A stretch of DNA of 41,082 nucleotides from Prevotella sp. (GCA_022486815.1 JAKVJW010000025.1:1-41082); one strand, 5' to 3'. Positions 9,146 through 18,307 are shown, counted from the stretch's first letter. Notes: generated from the letters alone by a model not told the origin. Translations and numbers: made by a program.

Positions 9146-9583
9146 ATGAATAAAGTCATGTTAATCGGAAATGTCGGAATAGATCCGGATGTAAAATACT
9201 ATGACCGGGATCAGGCCGTAGCTCAGGTTAGTCTGGCTACAACAGAGCGTGGCTATACTCTCCAGAATGGTACTCAGGTTCCGGATCATACTGATTGGCA
9301 TCACCTCGTATTTTATCGGGGACTGGCTAAGGTTGTTGAGAAATATGTACATAAAGGAGATAAACTTTATGTTGAGGGGAGGATACGCTATCGTTCTTAT
9401 AATGATAAACAGGGACGTCGGCATTCTGTAACAGAGATTCTTGTCGAAAATATGGAAATGCTTTCTCCTAAAGAGAATGTAGAATCTTCTCATACAGATG
9501 AGAAGTCTTCTGATACCCAGTCTGTTCCTCCTAAATCTCTGTCTTCTGCTGAAGCAACAGATAAGAATACGTTACCTTTTTAG
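9146..9583 (+). CDS. ssb: Single-stranded DNA-binding protein
   Basis: Binds and protects ssDNA during replication, recombination and repair, as a tetramer. The 145-aa protein has the OB-fold from residue 1 to about 108, with the typical start MNKVMLIGNVGIDPDVKYYD, the aromatic DNA-contact region HTDWHHLVFYRGLAKVVEKYVHKGDKLYVEGRI, and GRRHSVTEILVENMEML. A flexible Ser/Thr/Glu-rich linker leads to the acidic protein-docking tail ending in LPF. It is 9 nt after the preceding gene and 20 nt before the GldE-like gene, in the same operon. In Bacteroidetes ssb commonly precedes gldE. Confidence 0.95.
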   Translation: MNKVMLIGNVGIDPDVKYYDRDQAVAQVSLATTERGYTLQNGTQVPDHTDWHHLVFYRGLAKVVEKYVHKGDKLYVEGRIRYRSYNDKQGRRHSVTEILVENMEMLSPKENVESSHTDEKSSDTQSVPPKSLSSAEATDKNTLPF

Positions 9584-9603
9584 TTTTTTAAAGCCTTACG
9601 GAT

Positions 9604-10941
9604 TTGTTCGGAGCATTCACATGTCAGATTAGCGCTTTGATAAGCTTTGAGCCTATCACTATAGGCATGTTAGCTGCTGCGATTTTAACGGTTGGCCTCC
9701 TTTTTTTATCTGGGTTTGCCAGTGGGTCCGAAATTGCCTTTTTCAGTCTTTCTCCTGAAGATCTCGATAGTCTGGATCCGGAAAAGAGTATAAAAGACAG
9801 ATGGATTCAGAAACTTCGCGATGATTCTGAGCGTACATTAGCAACCATCCTTATTGTGAATGATTTTGTCAATGTCATGATCATTATGCTCAGCAATTAT
9901 ATTCTTAGTTCCTGGGTACATTTTGATGTTGCTTGGCTTCGGTTTGTTTGCACTACCATACTGCTTACTTTTCTGATTCTTCTTTTCGGGGAAGTCATGC
10001 CGAAATTATACTGTCGTCAGAATTCACTTCATTTTTGTCGGAAAGCTGTAGCTGGGATCATCTTCCTTCGAAAACTCTTCTGGCCTCTGGGGAGCATATT
10101 GATTAAGAGTGGTTCCATCGCAGAGAAAGCCGTTCCGAAGGAAAGCCGTCAGTTGAGTGTGGATGATCTGCAACAAGCTCTTGAACTCACTGACAAAGAT
10201 GATATAAAGAATGAGCAAAGTATGCTTCAAGGTATCATCCGCTTTGGTGATGAGACCGCCAAAGAGGTGATGACAACGCGTCAGGATATTGTGTTTCTGG
10301 ATTTGAAAAGTACCTATTCTGAAGTCTTGAAATTTATTGTTGAGAATAATTATAGCCGGGTTCCTGTATATCAGGTGAATACAGATAATATTCGTGGAAT
10401 ACTCTATATCAAAGATCTTTTGCCCTATCTTTCCAAGCCATTCAACTTTAAGTGGCAGAGTTTGATTCGTCCCCCTTATTTCGTGCCGGAGACTAAGCCG
10501 ATCGATGATTTGCTTCGGGAATTTCAGGAAAACCGGGTTCACATGGCTATCGTCGTTGATGAATTTGGTGGCACGAGCGGATTGGTTACGCTGGATGATA
10601 TTCTGGAAGAGATAGTAGGGGAAATAAATGATGAATATGATGATGATGAGAAGACCTACAGAAAGGTAGATGATCATATTTATGTTTTTGAAGGAAAGAC
10701 ATTGTTGAGTGATGTTTGTAAGATTCTCAATCTTAATGATGATGAATTTGATGACGTAGCAGGTGATGCTGATTCTCTGGCTGGTCTGCTCCTGGAAATT
10801 AAGGGTGACTTTCCCAAACCTCACGAGATTATTGTCTATAAGAACTATAAATTTGAGGTTCTGGCTATTGCAGAACGTCGTATCAGTGAAGTAAAGGTAA
10901 CCGTACGGCCACCTGCAGAGAATACAAATCAAGAAAAATAG
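9604..10941 (+). CDS. gldE: GldE-like membrane protein with CBS and CorC domains
   Basis: A 445-aa member of the CNNM/HlyC/CorC family. An N-terminal DUF21 domain has about three to four membrane helices (about 20-170, including the helix ending GFASGSEIAFFSL), then a CBS pair (about 205-335, with MTTRQDIVFLD and RGILYIKDLLPYL, then VVDEFGGTSGLVTLDDILEEIVGEI). A C-terminal CorC_HlyC domain follows. Relatives are linked to divalent metal transport. In gliding Bacteroidetes the ssb-adjacent member is called GldE, but non-gliding species keep it, so gliding is not implied. The start is TTG at 9604; an ATG at 9667 would cut into the first helix. A second family member is encoded at 30237. The next gene begins directly after the stop codon. 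Confidence 0.85.
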   Translation: MFGAFTCQISALISFEPITIGMLAAAILTVGLLFLSGFASGSEIAFFSLSPEDLDSLDPEKSIKDRWIQKLRDDSERTLATILIVNDFVNVMIIMLSNYILSSWVHFDVAWLRFVCTTILLTFLILLFGEVMPKLYCRQNSLHFCRKAVAGIIFLRKLFWPLGSILIKSGSIAEKAVPKESRQLSVDDLQQALELTDKDDIKNEQSMLQGIIRFGDETAKEVMTTRQDIVFLDLKSTYSEVLKFIVENNYSRVPVYQVNTDNIRGILYIKDLLPYLSKPFNFKWQSLIRPPYFVPETKPIDDLLREFQENRVHMAIVVDEFGGTSGLVTLDDILEEIVGEINDEYDDDEKTYRKVDDHIYVFEGKTLLSDVCKILNLNDDEFDDVAGDADSLAGLLLEIKGDFPKPHEIIVYKNYKFEVLAIAERRISEVKVTVRPPAENTNQEK

Positions 10942-11559
10942 ATGGCTCTTTTAGAAATTCGGTCACTTTGTCCAGGCACAAGACTTGGGGTATGGAAGAT
11001 TCAGGAGACTGAAGCAGAATTTTATCATCTTTATCCGTCTCTTTATCCTTTCAGCAAAGAGTTATCTTCCCGTTATCATAATGAATGCCGGCGAGTGGAG
11101 TTTCTTGCTGTTCGTGCTTTAGTCCATGAGATGGCACCGGATGCAGATATAGACATTCAGCATAATTCGACAGGTAAACCACTTCTTCCGGGATGGAATA
11201 TCAGTATCAGCCATACTCGGGGTTTTGCAGCCGTTATTCTCTCTCAGGAGTCAGTTGTCGGAGTGGACATAGAATATTTCAGCGATCGCGTGAAAAGAGT
11301 GGCTTCTCGTTTTATTCGACCGGATGAGATGGCTCTTGACTTACCACATCAACTCATTCATTGGAGTGCTAAGGAGACTGTCTATAAATATGATTCAGAA
11401 GAAGATCTCAGGTATAAGGAGATGCGTCTGGAACCTTTTCAATTATCCGATGGATATTGTCTGGTGGATAATTTGAAATCGCAGTGGAAGGTAAAAGTAT
11501 TTTTTGAAGTGACTTCAGATTATGTCCTGACTTTTACATACGGCGCTTATTCCTGTTAA
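10942..11559 (+). CDS. 4'-phosphopantetheinyl transferase, Sfp-like
   Basis: Moves the phosphopantetheine arm of CoA onto a conserved serine of acyl carrier or peptidyl carrier proteins. Family motifs are present in order: GKPLL, SISHT near residues 89-93, VGVDIE (about 110-115) with the Mg-binding acidic residues, and WSAKETVYK (about 146-154). The 205-aa length fits the Sfp/AcpT type. It starts right after the stop of the GldE-like gene (TAG then ATG with no gap), so translation is probably coupled. The association of gldE with an Sfp-type transferase is conserved in many Bacteroidetes. It is likely the housekeeping ACP-activating enzyme, though an AcpS elsewhere cannot be excluded. Confidence 0.9.
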   Translation: MALLEIRSLCPGTRLGVWKIQETEAEFYHLYPSLYPFSKELSSRYHNECRRVEFLAVRALVHEMAPDADIDIQHNSTGKPLLPGWNISISHTRGFAAVILSQESVVGVDIEYFSDRVKRVASRFIRPDEMALDLPHQLIHWSAKETVYKYDSEEDLRYKEMRLEPFQLSDGYCLVDNLKSQWKVKVFFEVTSDYVLTFTYGAYSC

Positions 11560-11670
11560 ATGGATTTTCCTTTTATAAGTATTCAACCTTCGGAAAATTT
11601 TAGAATCTTCGTAAATCAAAATCATTTATTGTGATTGAGGTTATATCTTGGAAAATCTTTTCCTTTATTG

Positions 11671-11702
11671 AAAAACCGGAATTTCCACTAAGAAAACTCC
11701 GG
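11671..11702 (-). terminator. Terminator after hisB
   Basis: On the minus strand an 11-bp stem (11692-11702 with 11676-11686, two G-T pairs) around a 5-nt loop is followed by TTTTT (11671-11675). It lies 18 nt past the hisB stop and ends the minus-strand operon. The rest of the 160-nt gap between the convergent genes shows nothing else. Confidence 0.7.
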
Positions 11703-11719
11703 CTTAATATTCCTTTGAT

Positions 11720-12799
11720 TTAAAGTACACCTTTAGAACTGGGAAGTTCAAAATGGTAGATGTCCCTTCGCACAGCCATCTTCAAGGCTCTGGCCAATGC
11801 TTTGAAGATACCTTCGATCTTATGGTGCTCATTGGTACCTTCAGCTTTAATATTCAGGTTCATCTTGGCAGTGTCGCTTAGACTTTTGAAGAAATGCATA
11901 AACATCTCCGTAGGCATCTCTCCTATTTTCTCTCTCTTGAATTCTGCATCCCATACCAGCCATGGTCTTCCTCCGAAATCCAATGCTACCTGACAGAGAC
12001 AGTCGTCCATCGGCAGACAGAAGCCATACCGTTCTATTCCACGCTTATCCCCGAGAGCTTTCAGGATACATTCTCCTAATGCAAGGCCTGTATCTTCGAT
12101 GGTGTGATGTTCATCCACATACAGATCGCCTTTGGTATGGATAGTGAGATCGATCATTCCATGTCTTCCGATTTGTTCCAGCATGTGATCAAAGAACCCA
12201 ATACCTGTAGAAATATCACACTTACCCGTCCCGTCCAGATTCAGTCTTACATAGATATCCGTCTCTTTCGTTGTCCGTTTCACTTCGGCTATTCGCTCTC
12301 CGGCGAAAAGAAGTTCTGCTATTTTGTCCCACGTCATCCCTTCTTTGCCTAAAATCAAGGACTTGCATCCGATATTCAGGGCCAACTGTTCATCACTTGC
12401 GCGGTCGCCGATAACATAACTGCCTGGAATGTCATAGGCCGGGTCATTCAGATATTTTGTGAGCATGCCTGTTCCTGGTTTTCTCATTGGGGAATGATCT
12501 TCCGGCAAATGGCGGTCGATGAGCTGGTCATCAAAGGTTATACCTTCTCCTTCCAATGTCTGAAGGATGAAATGGTGGATAGGCAGAAACGTCTCTTCTG
12601 GAAAAGAAGGAGTGCCTAAACCATCCTGATTGCTGACCATTATAAATTTGAAATCCAGATGTGAACGGATAAAACCCAGGTTTTTGAATACTCCCTTTGT
12701 GAATTTCAGTTTTTGAAAGGAGTCTATTTGTTCATCCTCCGGTTCTTCTATGAGAGTTCCATCACGGTCAATGAATAGGATCTTAGTTTTTTTCATCAT
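11720..12799 (-). CDS. hisB: HisB: histidinol-phosphatase / imidazoleglycerol-phosphate dehydratase
   Basis: A bifunctional histidine-biosynthesis enzyme of 359 aa. The N-terminal HAD phosphatase domain (1-170) has the nucleophile motif FIDRDGTL with D11 and D13, VSNQDG and [10 protein letters not shown]. The C-terminal dehydratase domain (about 175-359) has [21 protein letters not shown] and [10 protein letters not shown], the metal-binding His/Glu sets. The zinc-binding cysteines known from E. coli HisB (motif CxHx(6)CxC) are replaced: the matching stretch reads [14 protein letters not shown] with no cysteine, so this phosphatase probably lacks that zinc. The start is ATG at 12797-12799 or the adjacent ATG at 12794. 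It overlaps the upstream membrane-protein gene by 17 nt. No other his genes are nearby. Confidence 0.94.
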   Translation of the reverse strand: MMKKTKILFIDRDGTLIEEPEDEQIDSFQKLKFTKGVFKNLGFIRSHLDFKFIMVSNQDGLGTPSFPEETFLPIHHFILQTLEGEGITFDDQLIDRHLPEDHSPMRKPGTGMLTKYLNDPAYDIPGSYVIGDRASDEQLALNIGCKSLILGKEGMTWDKIAELLFAGERIAEVKRTTKETDIYVRLNLDGTGKCDISTGIGFFDHMLEQIGRHGMIDLTIHTKGDLYVDEHHTIEDTGLALGECILKALGDKRGIERYGFCLPMDDCLCQVALDFGGRPWLVWDAEFKREKIGEMPTEMFMHFFKSLSDTAKMNLNIKAEGTNEHHKIEGIFKALARALKMAVRRDIYHFELPSSKGVL

Positions 12800-13676
12800 A
12801 TTTTGTTGTCATTTCTTTTTTGTTTTTCTCCCGTGTTTCTATAGATCCATACACATAAATAAAAGTCATAATGGCATAGACCATTATTCCTGTGAAGAGG
12901 AGAGTGGTCAATGTGAATACAATAAATGTCAGGTATGGAAAATAACCGGGAAGATTGGCCGGATCACCCATAAACTGTCCCATTTGTGAGGATACCTGAG
13001 CAAAGATCAGGACAATCGCAGGTATGGACAGTACGAGCATGATCAGTCCCATGATAAGGGCTAAAAGCAAACCGGTCAGAAATAACATACTCCAACGGTG
13101 GAACCCAACGGTAAAGTTCTTAAAGAAATTTTTCCATTTGGCGTCGTGGTCCATCATATATTTTGGAGCAACATACGACATAGGAACGATTATGATTAAG
13201 AAAAGGGCTGCACATACCAGAATATATAATGAGAAGATCGTGGTATTGGCTATGTGAGACAGTGCATGCCCTCCGATGAGGGTGAGCAAACTCTTGATAC
13301 CCCAGCATACAGCGATGAGAACTATATCTACACAGATGGATACCAGAAAAAGTTGAAGATATCTCCATAGGTTTTTCTTCAAGCCATGTCCGTTGGCAGC
13401 ATTGAAAACAACACTGTAATAGAAAATTTCAGCTACTAATGTGCCTAGATAGATTATGGTCTGGACTATCCATGAAGTCCATGGATGTAAGATTCCCCAG
13501 TTGTGCAAGGCCAGATTGGGAAGTCTTAGGATACCACATAGAGCTATCATTGCTGATAGGATGAGTGCAGGTATCCAAATTTTTTTCGCAAAGGTCTCAA
13601 TATGGTCTATCAAGAAGTTGCGTGCATCACGCAGACATGCTGTAAAACTGCGATTTTTGTTGATTTCAATTTCCAT
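12783..13676 (-). CDS. Multi-pass inner-membrane protein, unknown function
   Basis: 297 aa with about six predicted membrane helices (roughly 35-52, 70-90, 108-130, 145-168, 195-222 and 248-272). A short N-terminal cytoplasmic stretch has basic residues, and the tail ([16 protein letters not shown]) is charged. No catalytic motif is visible. The general shape resembles uncharacterised Bacteroidetes membrane proteins of the glycerophosphoryl-diester-like or DUF-type families, but I cannot assign it. Its start overlaps the end of the TrmH-type gene by 11 nt and its end overlaps hisB by 17 nt, so the three genes form one tightly coupled minus-strand operon. Confidence 0.8.
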   Translation of the reverse strand: MEIEINKNRSFTACLRDARNFLIDHIETFAKKIWIPALILSAMIALCGILRLPNLALHNWGILHPWTSWIVQTIIYLGTLVAEIFYYSVVFNAANGHGLKKNLWRYLQLFLVSICVDIVLIAVCWGIKSLLTLIGGHALSHIANTTIFSLYILVCAALFLIIIVPMSYVAPKYMMDHDAKWKNFFKNFTVGFHRWSMLFLTGLLLALIMGLIMLVLSIPAIVLIFAQVSSQMGQFMGDPANLPGYFPYLTFIVFTLTTLLFTGIMVYAIMTFIYVYGSIETREKNKKEMTTKYDEKN

Positions 13677-14418
13677 ATCTTCTGAATTCAGAGCAAATAA
13701 TAGCTGTTGCTATAGCAACGTTCAGACTGTCAGTCGTGGGTCTTCCCTGAGGATAATTGGGAATCAGTAACCGATGGGTAATCTGTCTGGAGATATTTTC
13801 TGAAATCCCATTTCCTTCATTTCCCATGATCACAAGTCCGTTGGATGTGAGTTCTTGAGTATAGATATTCTGTCCGTTGAGGAATGTTCCGTAAACAGGA
13901 ATATTCTTCGATAAACCGGCCATATACTGTTCCAGGTCTGTGTAGTAGAGATTCACCCGGGCAATACTCCCCATAGTAGCTTGTATGACTTTTGGGTTGT
14001 ATATGTCCGTGGTATCTTCTGAACATACGATTGATTCTATGCCGAACCAATCTGCAATCCGGATGATTGTGCCTAAGTTGCCGGGATCCTGTACATTGTC
14101 TAAAGCTAAAACCAATTGTTTTTCAGGGTCAGGCTTTACAGGACTTTCTCTCTGGTCAAAGATGCCAATAACTTCTTGCGGGTGTTGAAGAAAACTTACT
14201 TTTTTCAGTTCTTCTTCGTTTACCTCAATATATTCAGTGAAAAGGGCTTTATCTTGCCGCTCCATCCATTCCTTCGTGGCTATGATAGTTTGTGCCGGTT
14301 GTATGGCTAGGAGGTCGCCGACGACCTTAGGTCCTTCCGCTACAAATACCTTCTCATTCTTTCTGACCTTTTTCTGATTTAAAGAATGGATATATTTTAT
14401 CTTGGCTTTACTTATCAT
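13666..14418 (-). CDS. TrmH/SpoU-family RNA 2'-O-methyltransferase
   Basis: A SAM-dependent methyltransferase of the SPOUT (trefoil-knot) class, acting on the 2'-OH of a ribose in rRNA or tRNA. The 250-aa protein has an N-terminal substrate-binding domain (1-90) starting at KIKYIHSLNQKKVRKNEKVFVAEGPK. The catalytic domain carries motif 1 LDNVQDPGNLGTIIRIADWFGI, motif 2 IMGNEGNGIS and motif 3 IPNYPQGRPTTDSLNVAIATAI. The exact RNA target (RlmB-like or TsnR-like) cannot be told from sequence alone. It is first in the operon with the membrane protein and hisB. It is divergent from the TamL-like gene, an arrangement I believe is common in Bacteroidales. Confidence 0.9.
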   Translation of the reverse strand: MISKAKIKYIHSLNQKKVRKNEKVFVAEGPKVVGDLLAIQPAQTIIATKEWMERQDKALFTEYIEVNEEELKKVSFLQHPQEVIGIFDQRESPVKPDPEKQLVLALDNVQDPGNLGTIIRIADWFGIESIVCSEDTTDIYNPKVIQATMGSIARVNLYYTDLEQYMAGLSKNIPVYGTFLNGQNIYTQELTSNGLVIMGNEGNGISENISRQITHRLLIPNYPQGRPTTDSLNVAIATAIICSEFRRYGN

Positions 14419-14512
14419 TACTAATCAGACAAGAGCTATTGTTAATGTAGATTCTTTTATAGTAAGTGCAATTTAGTCTGTTTTAGCAGATAAATTCCAC
14501 TTTACATTGTTG

Positions 14513-14520
14513 CAAAAGTA
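14513..14520 (-). promoter_or_regulatory. Likely -7 element of the TrmH-hisB operon
   Basis: TACTTTTG on the minus strand, 95 nt before the ATG at 14418. A CTTTTC stretch sits at the expected -33 position rather than a clean TTG. Confidence 0.4.
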
Positions 14521-14615
14521 AGCAATTTAATCGAAATGGAGAAAAGAAAGGGTAGAATTATTCTTAATGCAAAAAAAACTGTGTTAACGAAGTGTATCGG
14601 CTGTAAAAAATTGAT

Positions 14616-14623
14616 TACCTTTG
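14616..14623 (+). promoter_or_regulatory. -7 element of the tamL-like gene
   Basis: TACCTTTG matches the consensus and lies 16 nt before the TTG start at 14640. This supports the short leader and the chosen start. No clear -33 TTG. Confidence 0.5.
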
Positions 14624-14639
14624 CAAAAAATCAAGAATA

Positions 14640-16886
14640 TTGAATACAAACAGGTCATATTGTGCATATCCGAGAAAGTTCTTGGTGCTTCTTCTGAGTG
14701 CTTTGTCATTTTTTATATTCTTGCTTTTTTCATCTTGTTCAACTACTAAATTTGTTCCGAGCAGTAAATACCTTTTGACAAAGGTTAAGATTAAATCAGA
14801 TCAGGAAGGATTTGATGTGTCTTCGCTTGAACCTTATATCCGTCAGAAGGCGAATTCAAAATGGTTTTCTGTTTTCAAGATTCCTTTGTATACATACGAA
14901 CTGTCTGGCAAAGACTCGACGAAATGGGTTAACCGTGAATTGAAGAGGATTGGTGAGCGGCCTGTGATTTATGATACACTACAGGCTAGGCTTTCTTGTC
15001 AGGATCTGGTATCGAGTATGCGGAATATGGGTTATATGAATGCCAGGGTCGGACTGAAAACTCATATCAAAGGGAAAAAAGTCAATGTAGTATACCTGCT
15101 TCATCCGGGACCGACTTTTACCATTGGGCGGGTAAACTATGTCATTGATGATGATTCTATCGCTCATCTTCTTCGTATGGATCAAGAAAGTAATCGAGGA
15201 TTGCATCCGGGAATGAAATTTACGGTCAATGCTCTTCAGAATGAACGGAACCGTGTCACTTCCTTATTGAATAATCTGGGTTTTTATCATTTCCATAAGG
15301 AATTTATCCAGTATTCTGCAGATACTGTTCCCGGGAAGAAAGATATAGCGCTTACTTTTCATCTGTTGAAGTATCGTGCGAATAGTGATTCCCGGGAGAC
15401 ATTTCATCCCAGGTACCAGATTCATTCAGTGCATTTCCTCAGTGGGGATTCTGACCGTGTTCATTTGCGGCCGAGGGTGCTGGATGATAATACGGATGTA
15501 AAAGCAGGACATTATTACAGTGCAACGGATTTACAGCGTACATACCGTAATTTCAGTCGATTGCAGGCAGTAAAGTTTACGAATATACGGTTTAATGAAC
15601 TTCCGGATTCGAACCTTTTGGATTGTAATATCCAGATCACTATGAATAAACCTTCTTCTGTCTCTTTTCAACCGGAAGGTACGAACACGGCCGGTGATCT
15701 CGGAGCTGCTGCATCTCTGACTTATACTAATCGTAATCTGTTCCGTGGCAGTGAACAGTTGAGTGTGGTCCTGCGAGGAGCGTATGAAGCGATTACAGGT
15801 TTGGAAGGTTATAAAAATCAGGACTATCAGGAATTTTCTATTGGAACGAAATTGGCTTTTCCTCGATTTCTGGTTCCTTTTGGATCTCGTACGTTTCGTG
15901 ATCGTCAAACGGCTTCAACTGAATTTTCTGTAAATTGGGATTTTCAGAATCGACCGGAATTTCATCGGCGTGTTTTCTCTACGACATGGAGCTATCACTG
16001 GAGTAATTCTCAGCACCATATCAATTATCATTATGATTTCCTGAATTTGAATTATGTCTATATGCCTTGGATTTCGGAGACGTTCAAGCAGGATTATCTG
16101 GATAATGTTTCTACTCGGAATTCGATCTTGAAATACAATTATGAGGATCTGTTCATTATGCGGACAGGTTTTGGATTGAGTTATTCTAATGAGAAAGATG
16201 CAATCCGTGCGAATGTGGAGACAGCAGGTAATCTGCTTCAGGCATTTTCTCAGATCTTTCCATTCAAGAAAAACAGCAACGGACAACATACGCTTTTCAA
16301 TATTGCTTATGCCCAATATGCCAAGTTTGATTTTGATTATACCCACTTGATACATTTTGACATGCGGAATGCGCTTGCCCTGCATGGGGATTTTGGCATT
16401 GCTGTTCCTTATGGTAATAGCCGTATCCTGCCTTTTGAGAAAAGGTATTTCACGGGTGGGGCAAATTCGATGAGAGGATGGGGAGTCAGGGAACTTGGAC
16501 CTGGGAAATTCCGCGGGACTGACGGACGAATCGATTTCATCAACCAGACGGGTGATATGAAACTGGACATGAATGTGGAATATCGTACTTTTTTATTCTG
16601 GAAACTCTATGCTGCAGCGTTCGTAGATGCAGGGAATATCTGGACTTTACGCAATTATGCCGACCAGCCCGGTGGAGAGTTTCAGTGGAATAGTTTCTAT
16701 AAGGAGATAGCTGTGTCTTATGGATTGGGATTGCGATTCAATTTCAATTATTTTATCTTGCGTTTTGATGTGGGAATGAAAGCGATTAATCCTGCTTACG
16801 AAACTCAAAATGAGCATTATGCTATCTTTCACCCTGATTTTGGCCGTGATCTGGCTTTTCACTTCGCGGTAGGTCTTCCATTCTAA
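14640..16886 (+). CDS. TamL-like Omp85 outer-membrane lipoprotein
   Basis: A 748-aa Omp85/TamA-type protein. The N-terminus is a lipoprotein signal with lipobox LFSSC (lipidated C33), followed by STTKFVPSSKYLLTKVKI, characteristic of the TamL group of Bacteroidetes. POTRA-type repeats occupy about 45-320, then a 16-strand-type beta barrel (surface antigen D15 domain) to the C-terminus. The barrel includes RYFTGGANSMRGWGVRELGPG near 600-620, the conserved barrel-lumen motif, and ends in a phenylalanine (VGLPF). TamL works with TamB in outer-membrane assembly, but no tamB gene follows here. The start is TTG at 14640, the only one giving the full signal peptide and sitting right behind the -7 element. 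Its last 65 nt overlap the convergent lipoprotein gene. Confidence 0.88.
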   Translation: MNTNRSYCAYPRKFLVLLLSALSFFIFLLFSSCSTTKFVPSSKYLLTKVKIKSDQEGFDVSSLEPYIRQKANSKWFSVFKIPLYTYELSGKDSTKWVNRELKRIGERPVIYDTLQARLSCQDLVSSMRNMGYMNARVGLKTHIKGKKVNVVYLLHPGPTFTIGRVNYVIDDDSIAHLLRMDQESNRGLHPGMKFTVNALQNERNRVTSLLNNLGFYHFHKEFIQYSADTVPGKKDIALTFHLLKYRANSDSRETFHPRYQIHSVHFLSGDSDRVHLRPRVLDDNTDVKAGHYYSATDLQRTYRNFSRLQAVKFTNIRFNELPDSNLLDCNIQITMNKPSSVSFQPEGTNTAGDLGAAASLTYTNRNLFRGSEQLSVVLRGAYEAITGLEGYKNQDYQEFSIGTKLAFPRFLVPFGSRTFRDRQTASTEFSVNWDFQNRPEFHRRVFSTTWSYHWSNSQHHINYHYDFLNLNYVYMPWISETFKQDYLDNVSTRNSILKYNYEDLFIMRTGFGLSYSNEKDAIRANVETAGNLLQAFSQIFPFKKNSNGQHTLFNIAYAQYAKFDFDYTHLIHFDMRNALALHGDFGIAVPYGNSRILPFEKRYFTGGANSMRGWGVRELGPGKFRGTDGRIDFINQTGDMKLDMNVEYRTFLFWKLYAAAFVDAGNIWTLRNYADQPGGEFQWNSFYKEIAVSYGLGLRFNFNYFILRFDVGMKAINPAYETQNEHYAIFHPDFGRDLAFHFAVGLPF

Positions 16887-17337
16887 TCTTCCACTGATGA
16901 TGATGAAGGACTAAGGACAGGCGAAACAGGGATTGAGGGATGATTCTTCCGGCTTTGCCGATTGTATCCATACATACATAATCTTTGACTGTGCAGAGAA
17001 CATCTGCAGTGGAGTCGTTTATAAATTGAATCTTATGAATATGGCTGGATGCTCCGTCGGTTTTTGTGCGAAGGATGTTGATGTCAGCCGAATGTACATT
17101 GGAGGCTGCATAGCATAACCATTTCCGGGAGCTCGGCGTACAATAGGGGATAGCCTTTTGAAACTGCCAGTTGAAATAATATGTCGCAAATGAGTCAGCA
17201 TCTGCTTCCAACTGTTTCTTGTCTTTATAATGATTTGAGTTGCACCCTGCTATTAATAAAACCGCGAAAAATACCAGAATAAAGGAAGTGGTTGCTTTGT
17301 GTTGATATTTTATCAGACTTGAAACATTAAATTTCAT
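16822..17337 (-). CDS. Small hypothetical lipoprotein (171 aa)
   Basis: A clear lipoprotein signal: hydrophobic FILVFFAVLLIAGC with the lipobox cysteine at C32. The mature part begins NSNHYKDKKQLEADADSFATYYFNWQFQKAIPYCTPSSRKWL and looks like a small alpha+beta fold of the NTF2/DUF4878 kind (helix with a repeated tyrosine and tryptophan, then beta strands ending VLHHHQWKIRMEDLP). That resemblance is an inference. It converges on the TamL-like gene and the 3' ends overlap by 65 nt. It has its own -7 element (TACCTTTG, 17359-17366, minus strand), 21 nt before the ATG. Function unknown; probably at the inner face of the outer membrane. Confidence 0.75.
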   Translation of the reverse strand: MKFNVSSLIKYQHKATTSFILVFFAVLLIAGCNSNHYKDKKQLEADADSFATYYFNWQFQKAIPYCTPSSRKWLCYAASNVHSADINILRTKTDGASSHIHKIQFINDSTADVLCTVKDYVCMDTIGKAGRIIPQSLFRLSLVLHHHQWKIRMEDLPRSEKPDHGQNQGER

Positions 17338-17358
17338 AATGAAACTTTAAATAATTCA

Positions 17359-17366
17359 CAAAGGTA
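17359..17366 (-). promoter_or_regulatory. -7 element for the small lipoprotein
   Basis: TACCTTTG on the minus strand, 21 nt before the ATG at 17337. No TTG at the -33 position. Confidence 0.45.
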
Positions 17367-17375
17367 GTAAAAACT

Positions 17376-17406
17376 TTTGTTATCCTAATCTTTTTTCGTA
17401 CTTTCG
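17376..17406 (+). promoter_or_regulatory. Promoter for the WalJ-like pair
   Basis: TTTG (17376-17379), 19 nt, TACTTTCG (17399-17406), one base off TAnnTTTG, 18 nt before the ATG at 17425. It overlaps the divergent lipoprotein promoter region. Confidence 0.6.
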
Positions 17407-17424
17407 CATAAAATCATATTTGAA

Positions 17425-18306
17425 ATGTTTAAATTTATTGCTGTCGGTAGTGGGAGTAGTGGCAATTGCTATTATCTGGCTAACGAGACGGATTCCTTAC
17501 TGATTGATTTGGGGGTAGGTATTAATACTTTGAAAAAGTGTTTCCGAAAATATAATATTGACTGCGGTCAGATTCATCATATCCTGATTACTCATGATCA
17601 CTCTGATCATATCAAACTTGTGGGGCGTATCAGTGAGGATTATCATATTCCTGTGTATGCCACAAGAAAGGTACATGATGGAATCGAACGGACTGTCAAT
17701 TATAATAATGAGCGTATCAGCAGGCGGCGCGCCTGTGGTTCTGCTAAGAGTGTCTATGGTATCCAGAAACAAATACCTTCTGATTGCAGGCATTTTATTG
17801 AAAAGGGAGTACCTTTTTGTTTGGGCTCTTTCAGGATTACGCCTTTCGAGGTTCCTCATGATAGCTCAGACAATGTCGGTTATGCGATAGAATCAGGTGG
17901 TATGATGTTTTGCTTGATGACGGATATCGGGCATCTTACTGATGAGATGCTTTCATATATTGGAAAAGCTGATTATCTGGTGATTGAAGCAAACCATAAT
18001 CAGGAAAAACTGATGAACGGTCCTTATCCTGTCTATTTGAAGAGACGTATCTTGGGTTCTACAGGACATCTGAGCAATAGGGATTGTGGGATAGCTCTGG
18101 CTGAGTATGCTTCAAGTCATCTTCGTCATATCTGGCTATGCCATTTGAGTAAGAATACCAACTCTCCTGAACTGGCGCTTGGTGAGGTGAAGAAAACTAT
18201 TCTGAAAACAGTGGAGGTTGAGAAAAGACATGATTTTGTGCTTCATGTTCCTATTGATGTCCTGGAGCGTGGAAAAATGAGTGACCTTTTTAAGTTGGCT
18301 GAATAG
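17425..18306 (+). CDS. MBL-fold metallo-hydrolase, WalJ/YycJ-like (first of tandem pair)
   Basis: A 293-aa metallo-beta-lactamase-fold hydrolase. The N-terminus SGSSGNCYYL is typical of the WalJ/YycJ branch, and the zinc-binding HxHxDH motif is H57-D-H59-S-D61-H62 in LITHDHSDH. Later metal ligands lie in VPHDSSDN, MTDIGH and EANHN, with STGHLSN near the C-terminus. Family members are linked to cell-wall control in Firmicutes and to DNA processing; the substrate here is unknown. Compared with the second copy it has an extra stretch of about 14 residues (ISRRRACGSAKSVYG, near 95-110) between the ATRKVHDGI segment and the following strand. The second copy starts one base after this stop codon, so they are a co-translated duplication. 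Confidence 0.88.
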   Translation: MFKFIAVGSGSSGNCYYLANETDSLLIDLGVGINTLKKCFRKYNIDCGQIHHILITHDHSDHIKLVGRISEDYHIPVYATRKVHDGIERTVNYNNERISRRRACGSAKSVYGIQKQIPSDCRHFIEKGVPFCLGSFRITPFEVPHDSSDNVGYAIESGGMMFCLMTDIGHLTDEMLSYIGKADYLVIEANHNQEKLMNGPYPVYLKRRILGSTGHLSNRDCGIALAEYASSHLRHIWLCHLSKNTNSPELALGEVKKTILKTVEVEKRHDFVLHVPIDVLERGKMSDLFKLAE

Positions 18307-18307
18307 T

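Noticed and set aside
10024..10932. 302-codon open frame antisense to the GldE-like gene
   Set aside because: Its composition is rich in Ile, Asn and Phe with no domain, and the plus-strand frame has clear CBS and CorC motifs.
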